Positions 54,758 to 64,000 of a stretch of DNA of 64,000 bases are shown in pieces. The first letter of the stretch is position 1. Each line of letters begins with the position of its first letter. Origin of the DNA: Pythium myriotylum (lineage: Eukaryota > Oomycota > Peronosporomycetes > Pythiales > Pythiaceae); NCBI GenBank assembly GCA_023091665.1, contig JALJCQ010000027.1:372001-436000 (forward strand), read 5' to 3'. Both the position numbers and the translations under genes were made by a program. Under the pieces are notes generated by a model that was not told the origin of the DNA, made no database searches, and saw only the letters and a program-made list of their open reading frames with translations.

Positions 54758-55326
54758 CCTTCAGTTCTAACGTTTTCGCTCTTGTTAGCACAAGCAAACT
54801 TCCACAATGATACTCAGCGCAAAATATTGGCTCAAAATGTCTCCCACCCTCGTCCAGGATATTTGAAGTAAACCTTATATGAGTTGGCCAATTCACGAAC
54901 CAGTCGAGAGGAGCGCTTTTACCAAGTCGCACGTGTTACGATCGCAGTTGCGACGGGAACTTTATGTTCGCAGGCGGATCTTTGTGTAAGAATTGCAGTC
55001 ACCCATCAACCTTGGGCCATAATGAGCAAGTAGAGCTCCGGGGATCGAAAAAACTTGTCAAAACACGAGTCTTGAACTGGCTGCTGATAAATGAATGATT
55101 GATAGGACGAAAAGGCACAGGACGCGGCATCCTAAACGTTTGGCTACGGTAGCTCGTTTCAGAAATTCATCTACACAGCTGGTTTCTCGGTTAAATCGAT
55201 GTGGCTGACGCAGCCGATCTTCGCGCACCAACAAGAGAGAATGCAGATCCAGCAGTGCGCTCACTCGACGGGGCTAGAACCCTGGATATTGGGGCAGACT
55301 TGATATCCGATTGCACATAAAAAGGT
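54758..55326. other. Intergenic, no gene seen
   Basis: About 570 bases between short form 2 and the frameshifted copy. Lower GC. No gene or repeat recognised. Confidence 0.5.
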
Positions 55327-56417
55327 TCAGACCGAAGGCCCCACCACGATTCGCGACGGAATCGCTAACTGCTCCCATCGCATCACCGCAGAGCAACAGT
55401 CGACCACTAGTCGATGCGGAGAAGTGCTGTTTGTGACTCGGAGAAGTCCAACCCACTCAATGTCGATGTAAGCATCGACCTGTCTGAACTTCACACACCA
55501 CGGATCTTCGGAGACTGGACTTGCCGTGTGGCTTGGCAACTTCGTCGTGATAAACTGCACTGAGTCCCCATTGCTCATTCTCTTCGTGATCGTGCTCATT
55601 GCAAGACATTCGTAGTCGCTGTAGTAGTGCATTCTTGTGGTAAATGCATGATCCGAGAGCTTGTCACAGACCGTCGCGCCCACAGCGGATTGGGGAACGC
55701 GCAGTAAGAGTTCTGGGGACTGAGCATCGACCACGTACACTGGAGTAGTCGCTGGAACGTAACAGTGGATACCAATTCCCGACTGGTTAGTTGACAGTGG
55801 AGGATATTTTGATCGTCCACGAAATGCTTTGCCTCCCACCCGATGCATGAAGTTGCAGTCACGCTTGGCTCCGAATTCAGCAATGCCCTCGCTCGATCGA
55901 TGGACACCAACGACATCTTGATGACGTTTTCATATGCTTCATCGTCGTATGTGATGGCTTGCTGAAGATCGCTTGCAAGATATTCAGTCACACTTCGCGA
56001 AGGCAGAGTATCCTCATTGCTTCGGCCAATCTCCTTTGATACGAAACGCGTATACTTGAGCCAAACACCGAGCTCGCTCTCAAGCGAATACTGCGCCTCC
56101 ATGAGGAACTCAGCTGATTGTACAAGCTTTGCGTATGCGCTCTGTCTTTGATGTTGTCTTGCGAGTGCTAGGCACAATTGCTTGTGAAGAGCTGTCTCGT
56201 CGACCTCCATCCGCGCAATTCGTGCGCGCCGCTCCCTACGAAGCCGCGCCATTGACTCTCGGTGGCGAAGTTTCCTCTGTTCATACGATTGCGCTGACGA
56301 GGAAAGCTCTTCGAAGCAATCAGTCGGTGAATCGCGGAAATCATCGCCCAAGTCGAAGGTGACGATTGAATTGTCCAAATCCTTGAGCGACAGAGCGTTT
56401 ACTAGCTTCATGGTCAA
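55327..56417 (-). pseudogene. Family B member 7: bZIP-like plus START-like domain, frameshifted
   Basis: The 5' frame (55596-56417, 273 residues) has an acidic N-terminus, the basic region KLRHRESMARLRRERRARIAR and the domain start CIGWEAKHF, and then CTWSML, where similarity ends. The 3' frame (55327-55848) resumes with AQSPELLLRVPQSAV, DKLSDHAF, DIEWVGLLRV and the ending RWEQLAIPSRIVV. In intact members CTWxxLxSPE is continuous, so one base is missing near 55721-55726. Both parts keep family similarity beyond the break, so the lesion is young or a sequencing error. Apart from it, the gene would be a long form of about 360 residues. Confidence 0.7.
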
Positions 56418-59400
56418 AAGACAAAGTGTGGCTTTTTGCGTTCACGATACACGAGATCTTGGAAAGCCCCTGATTCAGTTGTGCAGAGAGGGATGAGGAA
56501 GTGGGCTGAATGAGGGAAAAGAACGCCGGATCCAACGCCGGCGCCGTTTCGTCCCGTTTCGTTTCAGAACGAAAGCCAGGAGAGTAGTTCGATGGGTCGT
56601 TGTAGTCCACAAAGCACTGTCGTTTGCCTGGCGTGGCGTTCCGAAACAAGCCACCGGTCAAGGAGACGTTTCGGAGCACCTGCCGATCACTCATCTATTC
56701 CCGACACCGAAGAGTTCTTGAAGTCTTGGACAAACAACCCTATCCTTCCCGCGGGGCGGCTCACGACTGTGTCTGGGCTCAGCGTCTCACTCAAAAACAC
56801 GGGGCTGTTGGTCAGGACCAACCCAGGGCAATCGAGCGCCGAAGGATGTTCAACTTGAACATTCACGGAGTGCGACTTTTTCTATGTTTTGACCCACATA
56901 GCAACTGCTTCTGGTAGCTACTGCATGAGTCATAGCTTTTGACTTTAAAGTTGAGGTCTATTAGATCGCTACGTTTAAAGAATCCAATAGCCGCAGCTGT
57001 TCGGGCTGCACCTTTTTATCTTTTCTTCAGGACAAGAGGGTCCACCGTCGACGGCGAGCACACTCTTTTCCTGACATCGTCGGGAATGTTCCGGCGGCCT
57101 TCTGTCAAACCGGTCTAATCAGTTCTTCTGTTCAACCGGGCGTATCATGGTTGCTTGTGGCTTGCTGCCGTCGCGGAGCCTTAGCGACGACCACAAACGG
57201 GTGAACTCCCTCGTACCTCTCCAGGCACTGTCGTCTGGCTTTTAATCGATGGAGCAGTCGATCACCAAACGTTCTTCGCTCCGTCCTCTGCAGATCTACC
57301 AAGTCAAGGTAGCCTACATGCACACTCGTCCTCTTCCTTCGCTCGCCACCACCGGAGCAGCGGCTGCGTCGTCATCAAGCGCGTCTAGCACGCCTTCTCT
57401 TCCCTTGCGGGTCTTCTCCTTCGCTCGCCACCACCGGAGTAGCGACCGCGTCGTTCTGCTGTGGCACGTGCTTTGCGCACGCGCATTTCGAAGCCTTGAG
57501 TCGTTGGAGCTGACGACAGCTTCGTTCTTTCTTCACTCCAGGGCAGCGCACGCCCAGCGTACGCCTTCCGACACCCAAATAGCCCACTCCCTCCGGCGCA
57601 TCCTGCAGCTCCAGGCTTCTCCGCGCGCGGCCTCGGAACTCGAGCTCGGCGATCTTCATGCGCCATGGGCGACTCTCCGTGCATGATCGTCGCAAACGAG
57701 CGGCTCACGTTGCCCGCGAGTGGTCGCCCGAGGGCGACCCTTGGAAAAGCTGGAAGAAGCTGGAAGGAGTCGAAGGGTCGCTTGTGCGGTTGGCCGCAAA
57801 TTGGAGAGTGCATGAGTCATAGCGAACTGCTCTTTCTCCACGCCAGAATCCTGCGATGACTTAAAGAGAGAACCATGTCTAACGCACCGTAGTGCCGCGG
57901 CGTGAGCGCAGCTGGTCTTTTCTTGACCAGCAGCCGTCGGCTCATCTCTGTGTCTTCGAGTACTGGGGACCCTCGCTAGAGGATCCAAGTACAGTAGAAG
58001 ATAGCACGGATTCTCGGCAAGGACCAAGTGTCGATAAATGGGTACCTTCTACAGCCATGGGGGACAGACTACAAGTGCGCGACTAGTGATGCCGTACGTG
58101 CATGTACGATATGGCAACAGCATCGATGCCTTGACTTTCACGACAGATCCAAGACGCCTTCTGCCCACGAGCTTCAGATTCCACGATTATTGGGTTCAGT
58201 GCTCTGCTACGGAAACTCTTCTCCATGAATGACGTCCTGAAGGCAGACAGTCAAGGCGAACATCTTGTTCAGACTGACAACCAGATACACAAGTAGATCT
58301 GCCTCACAGGTAATGAATGAATCCAAACAACGAAGGCACTGAAAATGTTGCGAATCGCTTCTCGGAATGGCTTTCTGTTATCGGTCCAGTTCCTCGGGCT
58401 TCAATTCATGACTTTTCCCGCGCCACCGACTTCTCTGTGTGCTTAATCTTCTTGGGCCCACCAGCACGTCCTCTTCTTGACAGCGAAACCACATTATATT
58501 CATTTTGGACTGAGGCTCCGGAGAATCCTGGACACCATACCCATCAATGACGAGTACTGAATGCCGAGGGCTCCGGTTTGACGCTGATCTAGAGATGCGA
58601 TGAGTCTTACGACCACCAGCATCCTTGGCCAGTACAATGGGGCCCATACTGGCCTCACATCCGCGGCCTGATACTAGTGAGTCCCCCTTGCTGCTCTGGC
58701 CGTGAGCACACACTAACGTGCTTAAAGTCGCTTCTCAAAGCTCTTCCAACCGGCTTACCGCAGACTGTCTCCAAGAAGGCTAGAAGAGCTCTTCACTTCT
58801 AACTTTGACAATTGAAGTATCTTTTGTGGTGGCACACAGGGTAGATGCACATACAGCTTGCGTTCGACAGACTCGCCTTCATAGTGAAAGTTTTCAGCAT
58901 CAATTGGGATAGCTCAAAATACTCTGTACCTTGGATGCGGGCTGTTGAGAAGCTCCTTGACAAGTGGCTCATGATCCGGGATAGGGAGGGATCCAAGCTG
59001 CGTCAACAGCCCTTATAACGATTCTGCTGATTACTCTGTGGAAAATGTTGCCAGGAAAAGCCGATCGTCATCTGAGACCACAGAGACTGTCGGTTGCCAC
59101 AGATGTATCCAGTTCCACAAAGAAAAGACAGAGTGTGATGGTGATGGATCTTTCGGGTCTTCGCACCTTACTGAACGTATAAGGTACGGACACAGAGCCC
59201 ACGTACACTGCACAATGTTTTGACGAGATTGCAAGTCATGAGGCAGCCGAGCAAAACAATCCTGCAATCTGGGAACATCGTGTTCTCGTCAGCCTGGATT
59301 CGTTCTGAGAACCATGTGTGGTTGGTTGGCTCTCTACAATTCTGGGGATTGTTGTCGCCAAATTGGCTCACGCTCTCAACGGACCCTGCGGCTGAGGCGG

Positions 59401-60852
59401 TGATGAGGCGGTGAGAATGGTCCATCGCCTCGCCCGCTCGCCAGACAAAGTGATCTGTACTCAAGCACGAGAAGATGAGTGATTGGTCGCAACCAGAAAC
59501 GCTATTCGCGCTTCGGTTGAATCGATGACAGACGAGGCCATGGTGTGTTAGTGACTCTTCGATCTTGTGTTCAATGGGCTGTACTGTACAGGCTTAAGAG
59601 ATGACGAGCCCCTCGGGCTGTTCTACATAAAAACGTCGCCTCAATACTCTTGTTGAAATGCCTGTGCTCACCGAAGCATCCGCACTCCTTTCCGGCATTG
59701 TTCGCGACTAGGTACTCTTTGGAACTGAAACTATCTGCAACGAATGGGCACATCCAACTGCGAAGCATTGACGCACGCAACGTTCAGTATCTCAGGAGCG
59801 CACTCGTCTCCGCCCCGTCTGCGATGCGCTCCAGCACACAGTATTGAACACACAGTTATCGAGATTCTTATTGTCCTGTGCGTTGTACTGGTGGAAGGTC
59901 AAGAAGCGGACTGTGCTTTCCTGGATTGCTATTGTCTTCCTCAATACGAGACGAAGTCCACAACGCAAAGCGTCAACTTCTGGTATAGGCAGCACACCAT
60001 CTGCGCTAGAAAATGTTGAGGCCGTTTAGCGAACTGGGTCGAGAGGAGCTCATTGTCAAGAAAAAAATTGCGAAGAGGTTTGGTCGAAGGTACCTGAGCC
60101 TAATATAATTCCATACTCCAGGAACATTTCGCTTCCGGGTCTGTACGTTCCACAACCAATTGACTACTTCTCTTGTTGTTCCCACGAAGCAACTCAATGG
60201 CGACGTGATTATACAGGAACCGCGGGTAGATCATCCACGACCAATCGACAGCAATACAGTACCCAAGGGGATATCATGTTAAAGATCACAGTGACGTGAT
60301 AGTTTAACGCCCCAATGTGGCGTCTGCCTCTCCATACCAATCCATCCGATCTCCGCGCTGCAACCAAATGGATCCTAGGGCGATAACAGGCCCAACTGGC
60401 CGGGAAGACGATGCCACAAGACTGGGCCAATGTAGCCATTTGGCGGGGCTTTGTCCCAGTTGAGTCTGTTAGTCTCTTCTGTTTTGTAACGGCGTTTCGT
60501 GCGGGAAAGATCCGGAGCCGCCCGAGGAATCCAGTGGGTCGTCCTTGAAACCGAGCCCGCGTCCCTCTCCCGTGCGAGTCAGCGGATTTCGTGGCGTGGG
60601 AAAACAGGCGACGCGACGAACAAGACCATACTATCCATACTGTAGACAACTCGGCAGGGAGCCTGACCTCCGGGCTCGAAGTGCAGCTGAACACACGCCG
60701 AAGAGCGGAGAATTGCTCATTAGTTCTCGAACGCTGATCTAGGCATCTAGTCCTCGTGGTGAGTACCTACAGTACGTGCAGCAACAAAGTGATGGTCACA
60801 CTTGCTTGTCTGGGCGAATGAGCGTAGCGTGTAGTTCGTCTTTTGCATCGTC
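56418..60852. other. Gene-poor stretch of 4.4 kb
   Basis: The longest spacer of the window. Base composition is near balanced and open frames are short. Frames on both strands at 57249-57813 are longer because this part is GC-rich, but neither resembles a known protein. I looked for transposon ends, tRNA-like folds and decayed family copies and found nothing I can support. Confidence 0.5.
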
Positions 60853-61434
60853 ATGCACAAGTCCCTGACACTCGTTTCTCTCGGCGCGGTGGTCTCGCCT
60901 TCGGTCGACAGCAACAAGGCGTCGCCGCTTGACTCGACGTTCTGCTGCTGCACTCTCATCGACGCGGCTCTCCTTCCACACCAGCATTTCGAGAATTGCG
61001 AGCTTCAGCTACTCAACGACGCCTCTGTCTTTCTTCCGAGTAGTGAGGAGATGAGTGATACGAGCAGCGGTATCGGTCTGGAGGAAGCCGTCGGAGCAGC
61101 TCGCCGTCGCAAGCACCGCGAGTCCATGGCGAGGCTCCGCCACAAGCTTCGAACATCCATTTCGTCGCTTCAGATCGAAGAGAAGCAGCTCGAGAGCCAG
61201 CTGCGACAGCTCATTGACGGATCCCAGTTGCCCACAGCAACCCAGAGCGACCCATACCTGCATCGTCTCCAGTTGGCATATTGCGATCTCGTTCGCGAAC
61301 AGATTCGCCTGCAAGACGAGCGCCGCGAACTCGAGCGGACACGCGCGAGCCGAGACCGGTATGAGCGGCTGGTGCATCGAGAAATCGAGCGCGCGAGGAC
61401 TTTTCACGCTACATCGGATGCCAACGAAGCATAG
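60853..61434 (+). CDS. Family B short form 3: bZIP-like protein, plus strand
   Basis: 193 residues, the only family B copy on the plus strand. The N-terminus is hydrophobic and Cys-rich (MHKSLTLVSLGAVVS, FCCCTLIDAALL), so an internal ATG before SDTSSGIGLEE (about residue 67) may be the true start. The basic region is RRRKHRESMARLRHKLRTSI (about 84-103) with His for Asn, followed by LQIEEKQLESQLRQLI. A second helix LAYCDLVREQIRLQDERRELE and DRYERLVHREIERAR follow, and the frame ends at ATSDANEA. The START-like domain is absent, as in the two other short forms. Confidence 0.65.
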   Translation: MHKSLTLVSLGAVVSPSVDSNKASPLDSTFCCCTLIDAALLPHQHFENCELQLLNDASVFLPSSEEMSDTSSGIGLEEAVGAARRRKHRESMARLRHKLRTSISSLQIEEKQLESQLRQLIDGSQLPTATQSDPYLHRLQLAYCDLVREQIRLQDERRELERTRASRDRYERLVHREIERARTFHATSDANEA

Positions 61435-62668
61435 AGATAGAGATAGAATGGAATTGTAATTTATTAAGTGCCTCGTAGTTCTGCTATTAGATCCATCTTC
61501 AAAGGATACGTGGCTCTCACGAGCTGAGATCGACGGCGCGAACTGGGTTCTAGTTTGCGGTTCTGTTTCATCGAGTGGCCAACCCTTGCTCCGTTGTTTC
61601 GAGCTTGCGAGGGTGTTATTAGGTAGTGGGAACCAGAACAAAGAGCGGAAACACAACCATTGTCGCAACAAAGAATTGCGGGCGAGAGTGATCCGGAGAG
61701 GAGCGAGAAGAATTCTTGATGCACGTTCGCCCTGGCTCGTCTGTGACCCACCAGTTGTGGACGTTTCGCATGCGACGAGGCAGTAACTCAGCCGCGGCTC
61801 GTCTGATGACCTCGGTATAGTGCCTATTCTATGTGCAAGTATTCAGAAGTGACCACTCTCTGGCGAAGTCGAGATGGTCCCGGCCTCCAGAAATCGCGCA
61901 AACCTTTGATCTGTGATCCGAAGGTGCGCGCTGATAAGATAAAGTAGTCGAGTGGATGCGCATTCGTTCAAGCGAGATTTCGATGAGTCGTTTGGTGATG
62001 AGGATGCCTGCTAGTTTCAGCAATCAGGACTTTGATGGCGTGTTAATTTAGTTCGACACCGCACGCAGATAAGTATTGGTGGATCGCTGTGAGCAGATGC
62101 GACGTCAACCTGAGATCCGGCTCGCAGTGTTGGATGAACGAATGCACATCCGCCTTTACCTGAACGCAATCAAGACTCTTCTTGAGTCGACAGTAACTGC
62201 ATGGGCGGCTTCCAACTCAGAGCACTCGCACCGGTTTGTTCTATTCCGAAGTCTCGAGCTCTGTCATCGACGGCAAGCTTCGTTGAAGCATACAACTCAC
62301 GATAGTACACTGTACTACTATCGTGAGTTCGACTTTGACGGTTCAGACCATGAATCTAAAAATGGCCTTCGAAGCTCATCTCCAAATCTGTTTGGGGAGG
62401 GCGAAAACAGTCCTCAGGGCATGATCGTTTCCTCTCTCAGTTCGATTGATTATGCTTGCGCCACCCACGAGCGAACGATGCGAGAAAGCGATCTTTATTC
62501 CATTCACGCGTGAAGCGGCGGGCCGTTGATGACGAAGGCCTTCAAGGAACGATCGATTCCTCGAAAATCTTTCGTGCAGAACTCAGGTCTACTGCTTCAC
62601 TGGGGCTCCTCAAGTTTGAATTACGGGAGTCTGTGTAGGCGGAATCCTATTCACAGTTTATCGACTCT
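61435..62668. other. Intergenic with a perfect hairpin
   Basis: About 1.2 kb of lower GC between two convergent family B genes. It holds the 14-bp inverted repeat at 62294-62329. No gene seen. Confidence 0.55.
62294..62329. repeat. 14-bp perfect inverted repeat with 8-base loop
   Basis: AACTCACGATAGTA (62294-62307) and TACTATCGTGAGTT (62316-62329) are exact complements. The loop CACTGTAC, with its flanks, itself forms a smaller palindrome AGTACACTGTACT. It lies 340 bases beyond the stop codon of the last family B gene. No flanking direct repeat was noticed. Confidence 0.9.
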
Positions 62669-63943
62669 TCATTCGTTCACAGGCAGCAGTCTCGGCGGCA
62701 TCACTAACGCCTCCCAACGCAGCAGTTGGGCTCCGAGCTCGAGCATGAAGTACTGCGCCTGCTCGTCGCTCACACAGGTCGTCACGTTGCCGTAGTCAAT
62801 GTCAAAATGAAAGTCATCCACCTGCACAAACGACGTGAACGCGACGCCGCCTGTCATCCAGACAATGTCGTCGCGGTGCATCATCTCGCGGATGAGCTTG
62901 TGGCGCGGCGTATCCATCGCGAGCATGAGCATTGTCGCGCGTACGCACTCGCGGCCGGCGTCGTTCGTGTACTTGTCGTTGACGATCGTGAGCAAATGCA
63001 GGTACCGGATGCTTGTCGAGTTATTCGGCTCCGGTGCGTTGCGTAGCGACACTTGGTGGTAATCACCGAACGTCTGTAGCGTGTGGCTGATGAACTTGGT
63101 GCGTTGGATGCGGCGGTAGGACTCGGCTGAGCTCATGGTATCGTACGCGTAGGACGCGAACTTGCGCAGCGTCGCCACGGTATCGCCGTCCGGGCAGCGC
63201 ACGCGCTTCGTGAACCGCACTCGCGAGGTCAGTTGGCCGGGCGATCCGTCTTCGAGCCGCGTGCGCTCGAGCGATCGCTGCACGCGCCAGCCCATGCACG
63301 AGACCTCTCGCATACCCAGATCGCCGCGGTTGAACGCGTCCTGAAGCACGCGTACCTGCGCATAGCCGTGCTCCATGTGTTCGTCGCATTCCTGTAGCGT
63401 GAACGGCTCGAAGTAGAACGGCGGTTCGTGGCTCTCGAAGTACACAAAGAACCCACGCAGTTCCAGCGGCCGTCGGCTCGCCGCGCCGTCGTCCTCGTCG
63501 ACCTTCGGCACGACCTGCTCGTTCAGCAGCGCGAGCTCCATGTGCAGCAACTGCTTGAGCCGTCCGAACCGCTTCAGCTCGTCCTGAAGCCGCTGGCTCT
63601 CGGCGCGATGCATCTCGCTCTCGTCCACGAGGTCCAGGAACCGTTCTCGCAGCAGTTGCATCGCGCTTTTATCAGCCGCATCGACGCGACTCGCCAAGTG
63701 CGCACGCCGCAACGCGATGCGCTGTGCGAGCTGTGCTTCCAGCTCCGCGTGGGCCGCCTTGAGTCGTGCGACCGCCGCTTTCTTGCGCACGCGGAACGCC
63801 ACCATGTGCTCGCGGTGGTACGCGCGCCGCTCGAGCAACTCGGCTGGATCCACGGCGAGCTCGCGGTCGGGCGCGAGCGATGGAGCATCCGCCTGCTCGT
63901 CGCGCTGGTCAACAGCCTGTCGTCTCATCGCAGAAGGTGCCAT
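62669..63943 (-). CDS. Family B member 8: bZIP-like (His variant) plus START-like domain, long form
   Basis: 424 residues, starting close to the right end of the window. The basic region is RRAYHREHMVAFRVRKKAAVARL (about 38-60), with His for Asn and Phe at the Ser/Cys position, followed by an Ala/Glu-rich heptad helix KAAHAELEAQLAQRIAL. The C-terminal domain has GFFVYFESHEPPFYFEPF, SCMGWRVQRSLER, SRVRFTKRVRC, GDYHQVSLRNAPEPNNS, RYLHLLTIVND, DIDYGNVTTCVSDEQAQYFML and ends RWEALVMPPRLLPVNE. It is the most divergent long form, yet keeps all signature positions. Confidence 0.75.
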   Translation of the reverse strand: MAPSAMRRQAVDQRDEQADAPSLAPDRELAVDPAELLERRAYHREHMVAFRVRKKAAVARLKAAHAELEAQLAQRIALRRAHLASRVDAADKSAMQLLRERFLDLVDESEMHRAESQRLQDELKRFGRLKQLLHMELALLNEQVVPKVDEDDGAASRRPLELRGFFVYFESHEPPFYFEPFTLQECDEHMEHGYAQVRVLQDAFNRGDLGMREVSCMGWRVQRSLERTRLEDGSPGQLTSRVRFTKRVRCPDGDTVATLRKFASYAYDTMSSAESYRRIQRTKFISHTLQTFGDYHQVSLRNAPEPNNSTSIRYLHLLTIVNDKYTNDAGRECVRATMLMLAMDTPRHKLIREMMHRDDIVWMTGGVAFTSFVQVDDFHFDIDYGNVTTCVSDEQAQYFMLELGAQLLRWEALVMPPRLLPVNE

Positions 63944-64000
63944 TTAGCGGAGACCGTGGGCGGCGAGTCCTGACTAAGAACCCATACCGTAAATCCCTCC

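Noticed and set aside
57249..57813. Overlapping frames on both strands in the 4.4 kb spacer
   Set aside because: Neither strand gives a recognisable domain, the frames are short, and the stretch is simply more GC-rich than its surroundings.
1..64000. CRISPR array, rRNA genes, intact transposon
   Set aside because: No regularly spaced direct repeats, no conserved rRNA blocks, and no transposase, integrase or reverse transcriptase motif was seen.

Overview
The window looks like nuclear DNA of an oomycete (stramenopile water mould), probably of the Pythium/Phytophthora grade. The evidence is a GC-rich coding background, dense and mostly intronless genes, short GT-AG introns of about 55-160 bp where introns occur, polytopic membrane proteins with leucine-rich or mucin-like ectodomains, and above all two large lineage-type families of coiled-coil regulator-like proteins. 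Candidate oomycete-type initiator motifs (YCAYTYY) lie shortly before several start codons. I see no tRNA, rRNA, CRISPR array, intact transposon or viral gene.

Layout. 1-4.6 kb: the 3' end of a membrane-anchored subtilase with two cytoplasmic C2H2 fingers, a convergent torsin/LAP1-like degenerate AAA membrane protein, and a basic coiled-coil protein of unknown role. 5.2-9.4 kb: one large protein fusing a fatty acyl-AMP ligase, an acyl carrier protein and an alpha-oxoamine synthase, which should activate a fatty acid, carry it and condense it with an amino acid in one chain. 9.5-22.5 kb: a minus-strand tandem family (family A, seven members, one frameshifted) with a basic coiled coil followed by an NTF2/SnoaL-like domain and a shared C-terminal tail; a polytopic membrane protein sits inside the array. 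22.9-27.6 kb: two tandem Golgi-type mannosyltransferase-like paralogs, one of which has lost its DXD motif. 28.4-31.8 kb: a mucin-like, cysteine-rich TRP-like membrane protein. 32.0-35.3 kb: a three-exon sugar transporter and a three-exon FUN14-domain mitochondrial protein.

35.4-63.9 kb is occupied by family B: eleven bZIP-like genes, in which the normally invariant DNA-contacting asparagine of the basic region is histidine in every copy. Eight are long forms with a C-terminal START-like (tentative) domain ending in an RWExxxxPxRLL-type tail, one of them frameshifted; three are short forms that end after the zipper. An LRR-bearing polytopic membrane protein (50.4-52.5 kb) interrupts the array. 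The intergenic spaces of this half hold several perfect inverted repeats, including an 11-bp palindrome shared by the promoters of two paralogs.

Taken together, families A and B repeat one design: a basic coiled-coil module joined to a domain of a fold class that often binds small hydrophobic ligands. They look like parallel, locally expanding sets of ligand-gated or dimer-swapping regulators, and with the FAAL-ACP-oxoamine synthase fusion they are the most interesting content of the window. Function assignments rest on motif reading only; no database search was possible.
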